In this document: piece after piece, positions 1 to 5,898 of the stretch
Layout of the letters: every line of letters begins with the position of its first letter
Position numbering within the stretch: the stretch's first letter is position 1
Assembly: GCA_902766575.1 (NCBI GenBank)
Contig: CACXED010000043.1
Span: 1-13,610, forward strand
Direction of reading: 5' to 3'
Source: an uncultured Ruminococcus sp.
GTDB lineage: Bacteria; Bacillota; Clostridia; Oscillospirales; CAG-272
Length of the DNA stretch: 13,610 bases
Program-made: the position numbers and the translations under genes
The notes under the pieces: generated by a model
What the model saw: only the letters and a program-made list of their open reading frames with translations
Databases searched by the model: none
Told to the model about the DNA's origin: nothing

Positions 1-784
1 AGGCAAAGCCGAACTGATCCTTTTCGTCCTTTTTGCCGTCCGAATTGAGATCGGTGTAGATATCCTTTGACATTTCAAACATCTTATCGACCGTCCATCT
101 GCCGTCAAGCACAACGTCGTAAGGGTCTTCCAGCTTGTAATCTACGATGTAATCATTGTTGAAGAAGAGACCCTGAATACGCGAGGTGGTGCTTACCGCA
201 ATATCTCCGGCGAGGAAGTAGAGCGCGCCGCCGATAGTGGTCTCCTTTTTCAGAGACTGCGCCCACCAAGGCTTGTCAAAATCGATATAGTCGATGTCCA
301 GTACATTTAACAGAAGACCGTCAGCCGAAGTCTGGGAAACTGCCTGACTATGCCCTGCGATTATGTCGTATTCACCGCTTCCGCTCATAACTGAATTGTT
401 GATTTTCTGTCTGAAATCGTTGCTTCCGCGCGTAAGACCTTCGAGAAATTCGAGCTTGACATTGAGCCGATCCTCTACGCCGAGATTTCTCTCATAATAT
501 GCGTCGTTCACGATGTCGCCGGTCTGTTCCTCGGTGTAAAATTCTACCTCCTCATAGTGATCCCAGCCGAGGATCGTGACCTTTCTGCCGCCGAAGTCGA
601 GCTCAGGCAGCGAATCGAGCAGGAAGCCGTTGCTGTCATAGGGGCTTGCGGTTGTTTCGGATGTGCCGCTGTCGGAATCGGGCGCGGACGTGTCGCCGCC
701 GCTCCCCGAACCGCCGCAGGAAACGGCAGACGATACGATTATCGCCGCGAGCAGCACAGCGAGCAGTCTTTTTTGCTTGTTCAT
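1..784 (-). CDS. Extracellular solute-binding lipoprotein SBP1 (partial, C-terminus beyond left edge)
   Basis: This is the substrate-capturing subunit of a sugar-type ABC importer, anchored to the outer face of the membrane. The first 261 residues are visible; homologous genes in this window encode about 480. The ATG at 784 follows a strong AAGGAGG site. A signal peptide of 22 residues (K3, K5, R6, then a hydrophobic stretch) ends in a lipobox AVS-C with the lipidated Cys at residue 23, followed by a Gly/Ser/Asp-rich linker. Features shared with the two other binding proteins here are the start of the mature domain (GDIVNDAYYERN), the IDFDKPWW motif with W173-W174, and an EF-hand-like loop D245-L-N-S-D-G-K-K-D-E-K-D256. 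It is divergent from the DeoR regulator with an operator-like palindrome in its leader, so DeoR control is likely. No permease gene is visible; it may lie beyond the left edge. The substrate is unknown. Confidence 0.9.
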   Translation of the reverse strand, partial: MNKQKRLLAVLLAAIIVSSAVSCGGSGSGGDTSAPDSDSGTSETTASPYDSNGFLLDSLPELDFGGRKVTILGWDHYEEVEFYTEEQTGDIVNDAYYERNLGVEDRLNVKLEFLEGLTRGSNDFRQKINNSVMSGSGEYDIIAGHSQAVSQTSADGLLLNVLDIDYIDFDKPWWAQSLKKETTIGGALYFLAGDIAVSTTSRIQGLFFNNDYIVDYKLEDPYDVVLDGRWTVDKMFEMSKDIYTDLNSDGKKDEKDQFGFA

Positions 785-804
785 TAAAATATACCTCCTT
801 AGTC

Positions 805-822
805 GTGTCAAACCAATGACAC
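805..822. promoter_or_regulatory. Operator-like palindrome (6-6-6)
   Basis: GTGTCA-AACCAA-TGACAC is a perfect 6-bp inverted repeat around a 6-bp spacer. It lies just downstream of the -10 box of the leftward SBP1 promoter, roughly +5 to +22 of that transcript, which is a classic place for a repressor to block transcription. The neighbouring DeoR-family gene is the obvious candidate ligand. A weaker relative, GCGTAA-AATCTT-TGACAC at 892-909, overlaps the -35 box of the deoR promoter. Binding by DeoR is inferred. Confidence 0.5.
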
Positions 823-833
823 ATGATGGCTAT

Positions 834-862
834 ATTATACCACACAAATACACATAAGTCAA
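834..862 (-). promoter_or_regulatory. Sigma-A promoter of SBP1
   Basis: On the minus strand there is TTGACT (857-862), a 17-nt spacer, then TATAAT (834-839), with TGG directly before the -10 giving an extended -10. Transcription should start near 827, about 43 nt before the ATG. Confidence 0.8.
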
Positions 863-901
863 CACATTCGGGAAAAAATCTGAAAAAATTTGCGTAAAAT
901 C

Positions 902-930
902 TTGACACGGCATCGAACGTATGGTATAAT
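902..930 (+). promoter_or_regulatory. Sigma-A promoter of the deoR-type operon
   Basis: A perfect consensus is present: TTGACA (902-907), a 17-nt spacer, TATAAT (925-930), with an extended -10 TGG at 922-924. The predicted start point is about 937, which leaves a leader of only about 24 nt that contains GTGGAGG (945-951). A promoter this close to consensus normally needs repression, in keeping with the autoregulated DeoR gene directly behind it. Confidence 0.85.
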
Positions 931-960
931 ATACTTGCAATTATGTGGAGGTATGTGTTT

Positions 961-1734
961 ATGTTTGCAAGCGAGAGGCATGAAATAATACTGAATATGC
1001 TGAAAACACAGCACTCGGTCACGGTTTCGGAGCTGACCGAAAAATTCGGGCTGTCCATCGAGACGATACGCCGCGATCTCGCCGCGCTCGAGAGCCGGAA
1101 TCTTCTCACCCGGGTTCACGGAGGGGCGGTCGCCGTTTCGGACGGTATGCGCGTGTTCAACAGTCTTTCCGACCGTATAGCCGAAAATCAGGAATACAAG
1201 CGCGAGCTTTCGCAAAAGGCGGCCGAGCTTGTAAAGGAAAACGACGTTATCGCACTCGACGCGGGCAGCACCGCGCGTGAATTTGCAAAGGTGCTCGGCG
1301 AGAGCTTCACCCGGCTGAAAATCGTCACCTATTCGCTCGATATCATAAATATGCTCTGCGGCAAGCCGGAGTTTTCGTTTATTCTCATCGGCGGAGATTA
1401 CAATCCTGCCGAGCGGGTCTTCGGCGGCTTTTTAGCGAGCGAGAGCATGAAGCGCCTGCACGTGTCAAAGAGCTTCATATTCAGCTCGGCGGTTTCGCTG
1501 AAATATGGAATAACGATCACCCTCAGCGATTTTTATGAGCTGGAGCGCGCGCTGATGAGCATATCCGACCATTCGTATATCCTCGCCGACAGCACCAAAT
1601 TCGAGACCGCGTCGCCGATCCGCCTGTGCGGGCTGAACGAGGTCGATGCGATTGTCACCGACAGCCGCCTTGACGACCGGATCGCGCGGCTGTACGCGGA
1701 AAACGGCATAAATCTGCTCAGATGGAAAAGCTGA
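961..1734 (+). CDS. DeoR/GlpR-family transcriptional repressor
   Basis: The product is a cytoplasmic DNA-binding repressor of 257 residues, the usual DeoR length (about 250). An N-terminal winged helix-turn-helix spans roughly residues 6-58 (VSELTEKFGLS followed by ETIRRDLAALE, then the wing RVHGGAV). The C-terminal DeoRC sensor domain carries D100-A-G-S-T (usually DAGTT), IGGDYNP near 143-149 and A-D210-S-T-K-F, positions that bind phosphorylated sugars or sugar alcohols in the family. The start at 961 is preferred over an in-frame ATG at 943 because GTGGAGG (945-951) sits 9 nt upstream of 961 and would be consumed by the longer reading. It is first in an operon with a phosphodiesterase 42 nt downstream, and it is divergent from SBP1. 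The effector is unknown; a phosphorylated metabolite of this operon is plausible. Confidence 0.92.
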   Translation: MFASERHEIILNMLKTQHSVTVSELTEKFGLSIETIRRDLAALESRNLLTRVHGGAVAVSDGMRVFNSLSDRIAENQEYKRELSQKAAELVKENDVIALDAGSTAREFAKVLGESFTRLKIVTYSLDIINMLCGKPEFSFILIGGDYNPAERVFGGFLASESMKRLHVSKSFIFSSAVSLKYGITITLSDFYELERALMSISDHSYILADSTKFETASPIRLCGLNEVDAIVTDSRLDDRIARLYAENGINLLRWKS

Positions 1735-1776
1735 GATTTATGATAATTATTAAATTCTGAAAGGACTGATATAATA

Positions 1777-2553
1777 ATGAAAAAAACAATTCTTATCCTC
1801 GTGGACGGTATGCGTCCCGACGCAGTCGAGCAATCGGGACATGGCATTGTCAGCGAGCTGAAGGCTCACAGCGCATATACCCTCGCGGCGCGGACGGTTA
1901 TGCCGTCGGTCACTCTGCCCTGTCATATGTCGCTGTTCCACAGCGTCACTCCCCAGCGGCACGGAATACTCACGAATACATATGTTCCGCAGGTCAGACC
2001 GGTTCGCGGTCTGTGCGAGGTGCTGAGAGCCGCCGGGAAGAAGAACGCCTTCTTCTATAACTGGGAGGAGCTTAAGGATCTCTCGAGACCCGATTCGCTC
2101 GCCTATGCGAACTTCATCTCGGGTCACGTCTACAGCTACGTTGAGGCGAACAAGCGTCTGACCGACAACGCAATCGCGTTCATCAACTCCGACGCGCCCG
2201 ATTTCACCTTCCTCTATCTCGGACTTGTCGATGAGACCGGACACAACCGCGGCTGGATGAGCGAGGATTATATGAACTCGGTCAAGAGCAGTCTCGACTG
2301 CATCGAAAAGGTTATAAAGTCGATTCCCGAGGATTATTATGTAATCGTGACCGCTGACCACGGCGGACACGAACGTTCCCACGGTTCGGATATGCCCGAG
2401 GATATGACCATACCGCTCTTTATCTACAACAAATCGCTCGAAAGCCGTCAGCTTGCCGACGCGAATATCATCGACGTCGCTCCGACGATAACCGCGCTCT
2501 GCGGCGCTTCGCCCGACGGCGACTGGGAGGGTCGGGCGCTTCTGAACGGCTGA
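1777..2553 (+). CDS. Alkaline-phosphatase-superfamily phosphodiesterase (NPP-like)
   Basis: This is a two-metal phosphoester hydrolase of the type I phosphodiesterase/nucleotide pyrophosphatase family, 258 residues, shorter than most family members. The N-terminal LVD10GMRPDA provides the first metal aspartate. MPSVT46LPCH holds the probable Thr nucleophile; family members usually have Asn where C49 stands, so substrate-pocket chemistry may differ. Other expected metal ligands are D152 and H156 (LVDETGH), D194-H195 with H198 (ADHGGH) and H202. There is no signal peptide: the sequence opens directly on the catalytic beta-strand, so the enzyme is cytoplasmic. AAGGA (1761-1765) lies 11 nt before the ATG. 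It is second gene of the DeoR operon, upstream of an EutH-like transporter. The substrate is not determinable; small phosphodiesters such as glycerophospho-amino-alcohols would fit the context (inference). Phosphonoacetate-hydrolase or cofactor-independent mutase relatives are alternatives. Confidence 0.82.
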   Translation: MKKTILILVDGMRPDAVEQSGHGIVSELKAHSAYTLAARTVMPSVTLPCHMSLFHSVTPQRHGILTNTYVPQVRPVRGLCEVLRAAGKKNAFFYNWEELKDLSRPDSLAYANFISGHVYSYVEANKRLTDNAIAFINSDAPDFTFLYLGLVDETGHNRGWMSEDYMNSVKSSLDCIEKVIKSIPEDYYVIVTADHGGHERSHGSDMPEDMTIPLFIYNKSLESRQLADANIIDVAPTITALCGASPDGDWEGRALLNG

Positions 2554-2583
2554 GCGGGATAAACAGCTTATCTGCATAAAAGC

Positions 2584-2619
2584 AACGGCGGTACGCTGAT
2601 ATTCCGGCGTGCCGCTGTT
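2584..2619 (+). terminator. Intergenic hairpin, possible attenuator
   Basis: A 13-bp stem (2584-2596 with 2607-2619, two G-U pairs) closes a 10-nt loop. Only a weak U-run follows (ATAGTTT), so it is a poor intrinsic terminator. It sits within the operon between the phosphodiesterase and the EutH-like gene, where it could give partial termination or protect the upstream mRNA end, lowering expression of the distal genes. Confidence 0.5.
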
Positions 2620-2660
2620 ATAGTTTCTGAACTGTAAAATTTTATGATTGGATATTACTA

Positions 2661-3737
2661 ATGGATATATACAAATTCTTGGCGATATTCGCCGTCGCCG
2701 GAGCGGCTGACCGCATACTCGGCAACCGGTTCGGACTGGGAAAGGAATTTGAAAAGGGCTTTCGGCTGCTGGGTTCGCTCGCCCTTTCGATGATAGGAAT
2801 GATAGTACTTGCGCCGTTTATCGCGGAGCTGATAAAGCCTGGGCTGACATATCTTTCCGATGTGATTCCCATCGACCCGTCGGTCATTCCGGCGCTGATT
2901 TTCGCGAACGACATGGGCGGCGCGCCCCTTGCGAAGGAGCTTGCGAAGGACAGCTCGATCGGTATGTTCAACGCGCTCGTCGTTTCAGCGATGATGGGCT
3001 GTACGATATCGTACACGATTCCGCTGAGTATGGAAACGGTGGACGAGGACAGACACAGGGAGCTGATTACCGGGATTCTGTGCGGAATTGCCACGATTCC
3101 CATCGGTTGCTTCGCCGCCGGAATCATCTGCGGACTCGGAGTTGTGGAGCTTCTGATTGATCTGATACCGGTGCTTATTATCGCCGCCGTGATAATTTTC
3201 GGACTGCTGAAATTTCCCGGGCAGAGCGTAAAAATACTGAAAATCCTCGGCTACTTAATAAAATGCCTGATAACCATCGGGCTTGCCGTGGGAATCGTAT
3301 CACAGCTTATTGGCAGGAATATCCTGCCGCACACCGAAAGCTACGCCGAGGGCGCGAGGATAGTATTCAACGCCGTGGCAGTCATGTCGGGAATCTTTCC
3401 GCTTCTGTATATAATCGGAAAGCTGTTCAATAAGCCGATTCTCTGGTCCGGAAAGAAGCTCGGGATAAATCCGGCGGCTTCAATGGGCATACTGTCGAGC
3501 CTCGCGACCAGCGTTCCCACCTTTGAAAAAATGCGCGAAATGGACAAAAAGGGCATAGTATTGAATTCGGCGTTCGCGGTCTCGGGAGCGTTTGTGTTCT
3601 GCGGGCATCTCGCGTTCACGATGGCGTTTGCTCCCGAATATGTCGTGCCGGTAATCGTGGGAAAGCTGATCTCCGGCGTCTCTGCCGTCGCCGCGGCTAT
3701 GATTATATATGGCAGAATATACTCCGGGGTGAAATGA
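2661..3737 (+). CDS. EutH-family transporter (ethanolamine-permease-like)
   Basis: The product is a polytopic membrane protein of 358 residues, about 50 shorter than enterobacterial EutH, with around ten hydrophobic segments. EutH hallmarks I can see are AADRILG near the N-terminus, FEKGFRLLGSLALSMIGMIVLAP, FANDMGGAPLAKELA (EutH: CDMGGFFLAKELA), MMGCTISYTIPL, GIATIPIGC, and near the end FAVSGAFVFCGHLAF and VGKLISGVSA. Known EutH proteins facilitate ethanolamine entry. No ammonia-lyase, reactivase or microcompartment gene is present, so the substrate may be another amino alcohol, or ethanolamine metabolised elsewhere. The ribosome site is weak (GGA at 2649-2651), which suggests low expression or coupling. 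The stop at 3735-3737 is one nucleotide before the next ATG, so the two genes are translationally coupled. Confidence 0.85.
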   Translation: MDIYKFLAIFAVAGAADRILGNRFGLGKEFEKGFRLLGSLALSMIGMIVLAPFIAELIKPGLTYLSDVIPIDPSVIPALIFANDMGGAPLAKELAKDSSIGMFNALVVSAMMGCTISYTIPLSMETVDEDRHRELITGILCGIATIPIGCFAAGIICGLGVVELLIDLIPVLIIAAVIIFGLLKFPGQSVKILKILGYLIKCLITIGLAVGIVSQLIGRNILPHTESYAEGARIVFNAVAVMSGIFPLLYIIGKLFNKPILWSGKKLGINPAASMGILSSLATSVPTFEKMREMDKKGIVLNSAFAVSGAFVFCGHLAFTMAFAPEYVVPVIVGKLISGVSAVAAAMIIYGRIYSGVK

Positions 3738-3738
3738 T

Positions 3739-4554
3739 ATGAAATATCGTCAGAATCTGCACACACACACGACCTTCTGCGACGGAAAGGACACGCCGGA
3801 GGAGCTGGTTGAAGCGGCGATAGCCAAGGGCTTCGATTCGATAGGCTTTTCCGGACATTCATATATGTTCTACGCGCCCGAACATTCGATGAGCATAGCC
3901 GGGACGGAGCAGTACCGGGCTGAAATATCGCGGCTCAAATCAAAATACGCGGGCGTGATTGACATTTACCTCGGTCTGGAATTTGACCTGTATTCGCAGG
4001 TCAGCCTTGAAGGCTACGATTATATAATCGGCTCGGTGCATTATCTCCGCTTCGGGAACGAATATGTCGGCTTCGACCGGGACGCAGAGACGGTAAAAAA
4101 TATTATCCGACGTTATTTCGGCGGCGACGGCATGGCGTTCGCGAGGGAATACTATCATACGCTCGCACAGCTTCCGAGTTACGGGAAATTCGATATAGTC
4201 GGGCATTTCGATCTGATTACAAAACACATCGAGCATGAGCGGCTGTTTGACACAGGCTCAAAGGAATATCTCGGCTACGCAATCGAAGCCATCGACAGCA
4301 TATCGAAAAAAATTTCCTTCTATGAGGTCAATACCGGCGCGATAGCAAGAGGCTACCGCACTTCTCCGTATCCCTCCGCGCCGCTTCTTAAGGAGCTGAA
4401 AGCGAGAAATCTGAAGCTGATACTCTCCTCCGACTGCCACAGCAGGGATAAGCTCGACTGCGAATTTGACAGCGCGCTGGAGCTTCTGAGGGAGATCGGC
4501 TTACGCGAAATCTATGTGATGACAAAAAAGGGCTTCGACGGGTTACTTCTCTGA
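3739..4554 (+). CDS. PHP-domain phosphoesterase (histidinol-phosphatase HisK-like)
   Basis: This cytoplasmic metal-dependent phosphatase of the PHP superfamily has 271 residues, close to HisK proteins (about 265-270). Predicted metal ligands are visible in order: H8-T-H10 (NLHTHTTFCDG), H40 (GFSGHS), E81 (LGLEFD), H101 (GSVHYL), H156 (VGHFD), and D232-C-H234 (LSSDCHS). It starts one base after the EutH-like stop, with GGGGTGA in the end of that gene as ribosome site. In the family the reference reaction is dephosphorylation of L-histidinol phosphate, but no his genes occur here. Placement with a phosphodiesterase and an amino-alcohol-type permease suggests removal of phosphate from a small phosphorylated metabolite made by the operon. 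That role is inference; the fold and chemistry are well supported. Confidence 0.85.
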   Translation: MKYRQNLHTHTTFCDGKDTPEELVEAAIAKGFDSIGFSGHSYMFYAPEHSMSIAGTEQYRAEISRLKSKYAGVIDIYLGLEFDLYSQVSLEGYDYIIGSVHYLRFGNEYVGFDRDAETVKNIIRRYFGGDGMAFAREYYHTLAQLPSYGKFDIVGHFDLITKHIEHERLFDTGSKEYLGYAIEAIDSISKKISFYEVNTGAIARGYRTSPYPSAPLLKELKARNLKLILSSDCHSRDKLDCEFDSALELLREIGLREIYVMTKKGFDGLLL

Positions 4555-4621
4555 TTAGCCGCCGAAGCCTGCGATCTGCTTTCTGCCGTCATTCCCGGGT
4601 TATTCCGTAAAAGAAAGTTTA

Positions 4622-4744
4622 AAAATCGCTCGTGCAGCCACATTTGCACGGTGAAATAGGGTTCATCCGCAAGAGATATTACCTGTTTTGGCGGATGGAC
4701 CTAAATGCTCCGTGCGAATGGTTCATCGGCATCGTATTTGCACG
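4622..4744 (+). other. Tandem stem-loop region with internal direct repeats
   Basis: Three hairpins lie in a row: 4631-4650 (CGTGCA/TGCACG), 4659-4702 (12 bp with two G-U pairs, 20-nt loop) and 4711-4744 (9 bp, 16-nt loop). Sequence is reused: AAATCGCTCGTGCA (4623-4636) resembles AAATGCTCCGTGCG (4703-4716), ATTTGCACG occurs at 4642-4650 and 4736-4744, and GGTTCATC at 4660-4667 and 4720-4727. It could be a non-coding RNA, a structured 3'UTR of the DeoR operon, or a decayed mobile or tRNA-derived element. I see no good promoter directly upstream. Confidence 0.5.
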
Positions 4745-4745
4745 A

Positions 4746-4777
4746 AGGTCGTAGGTTCAAATCCTGCCTCCGCAACA
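4746..4777 (+). pseudogene. Orphan 3' end of a tRNA gene (T-arm and acceptor strand)
   Basis: A variable-loop-like AGGTC is followed by a complete T-arm: GTAGG (4751-4755), loop TTCAAAT (4756-4762), CCTGC (4763-4767). Then comes a 7-nt acceptor-like strand CTCCGCA (4768-4774) and ACA. No matching 5' acceptor (expected TGCGGAG) is found within the preceding 150 nt, and no proper anticodon stem precedes it, although TTTGCAC at 4737-4743 resembles the loop of tRNA-Ala(UGC). A strong terminator follows, as it does for true tRNA genes. It is best read as a tRNA remnant, perhaps an att duplication left by an integrated element. Confidence 0.55.
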
Positions 4778-4784
4778 AATTGTG

Positions 4785-4823
4785 ATTCCCATGAAACGTG
4801 AGTTTCATGGGAATTTTCTTTTT
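4785..4823 (+). terminator. Strong intrinsic terminator
   Basis: A perfect 13-bp stem (4785-4797 with 4802-4814) and GTGA loop is followed by TTTTCTTTTT. It directly follows the tRNA-like remnant. No other clear terminator lies after the PHP gene at 4554, so it may also end the DeoR operon, which would make 4555-4784 its 3' untranslated region. Confidence 0.85.
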
Positions 4824-4953
4824 CCGGGATCAGCGAAATTACCACAGTACTACCCCTACCCCATTGCATAAATGATGTTCATCTCAGGCAAATACGCGGT
4901 AATGGTATTATACCGTTTCCAAAGTGGGATGAAAATCATATGTACCAGATCGG
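4824..4953. other. Intergenic stretch without recognisable gene
   Basis: Apart from the palindrome GGTATTATACC, I see no gene or clear terminator for the leftward AraC gene that ends at 4954. No short open frame here has a ribosome site. Confidence 0.5.
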
Positions 4954-5778
4954 TTACAGCATAATATCCGACGTCAGTTCTCCGGCTGATACGGTGCGGT
5001 ATTCTATCGGCGTCATACCGGTCACGGAGCGGAACACCTCGCGGAAGTATATGGCGGAATTGAAGCCGGTCTCACCGGCTATCTCCTCAACCATTTTCTT
5101 GGTATCCCTGAGCAGGGCGGCGGCCCTCTTTATGCGGCACTCGTTTCGATAAGCGACCGGCGTCCTGCCGAGATTTTTTGAGAACAGATGAAACAAATGA
5201 GATACGCTTATCATACAGTGATCCGCAAGCTCATTCATGCTGAAATTCGCGCGGTAATTTCTTTCAATATAATCGAGCGCGTCCGCCAGAGCCGGATTGA
5301 TCGCCGCCGCTCTGACCGGCTCGAGATGCGGCAGCACATCGGCAAAGAAAAGGCAGTATAGCCCGAGCCCGCGTATCTTATCCGCCGGCTCGCCTCTCTC
5401 ATAAAGGCTGAAAATCTCGCGGAACAGCATTTCTGTTTTCTCATTTGAAAATTCGGGGATCGTCTGAAACTGGTATTTCTCGCCGGAGATCATGAATTTT
5501 TTCATCGTGGTGTGGACGCTGAAAAACTCCACGTCCGGGGCTCCCGTCCAGGCCGAGCAGTATTTCAGTCCCTGCGGAACGAGAAACAGCGTGCCTGCTC
5601 CGAGGCGTACATTCCGGTTCAGCGTGATTATTTCGACCGACCCTCTGACGATATATCCGAAGCTGGTGAAAACATATCCGTCGCTTGAGTTGTTGTAATA
5701 GGGATGATCGAAATGGGTATGGGACACGAGAAACGAATCTATACCAAGCTCTCCTCCGATAATCATATTTGTGTTCAT
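4954..5778 (-). CDS. AraC-family transcriptional regulator 1
   Basis: The product is a 274-residue cytoplasmic regulator with an N-terminal cupin-type sensing domain (about residues 15-95: HTHFDHPYY, then VRLGAGTLFLVPQG) and a C-terminal AraC DNA-binding domain (about 163-264). The latter has two helix-turn-helix units, FSMNELADHCMISVSHLFHL and MVEEIAGETGFNSAIYF, followed by the family signature FRSVTGMTPIEYR. It starts at ATG 5778 with GGAG 12 nt upstream. It is transcribed divergently from the dehydrogenase/oxidoreductase/SBP2 operon, the usual position for a regulator of such an operon, and likely activates it in response to the sugar imported through SBP2. The ligand is unknown. Confidence 0.9.
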   Translation of the reverse strand: MNTNMIIGGELGIDSFLVSHTHFDHPYYNNSSDGYVFTSFGYIVRGSVEIITLNRNVRLGAGTLFLVPQGLKYCSAWTGAPDVEFFSVHTTMKKFMISGEKYQFQTIPEFSNEKTEMLFREIFSLYERGEPADKIRGLGLYCLFFADVLPHLEPVRAAAINPALADALDYIERNYRANFSMNELADHCMISVSHLFHLFSKNLGRTPVAYRNECRIKRAAALLRDTKKMVEEIAGETGFNSAIYFREVFRSVTGMTPIEYRTVSAGELTSDIML

Positions 5779-5824
5779 TTCAGATTCACGCTCCGATAAA
5801 AAGCATTATTGTTTTGTAAATAGC

Positions 5825-5853
5825 ATTATATCATATTTTTCTGCCGATGTCAA
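5825..5853 (-). promoter_or_regulatory. Sigma-A promoter of AraC regulator 1
   Basis: On the minus strand TTGACA (5848-5853), a 17-nt spacer and TATAAT (5825-5830) form a perfect consensus, with a start point expected about 40 nt before the ATG. The -35 lies only 2 bp from the -10 of the divergent promoter, so the two polymerases should exclude each other. Confidence 0.82.
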
Positions 5854-5855
5854 TG

Positions 5856-5864
5856 TGGTATAAT
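5856..5864 (+). promoter_or_regulatory. Extended -10 promoter of the dehydrogenase operon
   Basis: TGG-TATAAT forms an extended -10. At the proper spacing (5836-5841) the -35 is only TTTTTC, far from consensus, as expected for an activator-dependent promoter. The divergent AraC protein is the likely activator. Confidence 0.65.
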
Positions 5865-5898
5865 AAAATCGGAAGAAATCCCGGAGGAGGAGAAATTT

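Noticed and set aside
943..960. Upstream ATG start for the DeoR gene
   Set aside because: Using it would place the only good ribosome site (945-951) inside the coding region and too close to the promoter start. The protein aligns naturally from 961.
636..1215. Minus-strand frames of 157 and 118 codons across the SBP1/deoR intergenic region
   Set aside because: They lie over two consensus promoters and in the wrong frame to SBP1; the translations are not protein-like.
1750..2577. 275-codon open frame on the minus strand
   Set aside because: It is fully antisense to the phosphodiesterase, which has clear catalytic motifs. The translation shows no family features; it is a shadow of codon bias.
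2661..3737. Ethanolamine-utilisation microcompartment locus
   Set aside because: Only the EutH homologue is present; no EutBC, EutE, shell or reactivase gene is in the window.
4622..4744. CRISPR array
   Set aside because: The repeats are few, imperfect and not regularly spaced with unique spacers, and no cas gene is present.
4651..4777. Intact tRNA gene
   Set aside because: The T-arm and 3' acceptor strand are good, but no complementary 5' acceptor, D-arm or canonical anticodon stem could be fitted to the upstream sequence.
4940..5152. 70-codon plus-strand open frame
   Set aside because: It is antisense to the AraC regulator 1 helix-turn-helix domain and has no ribosome site.
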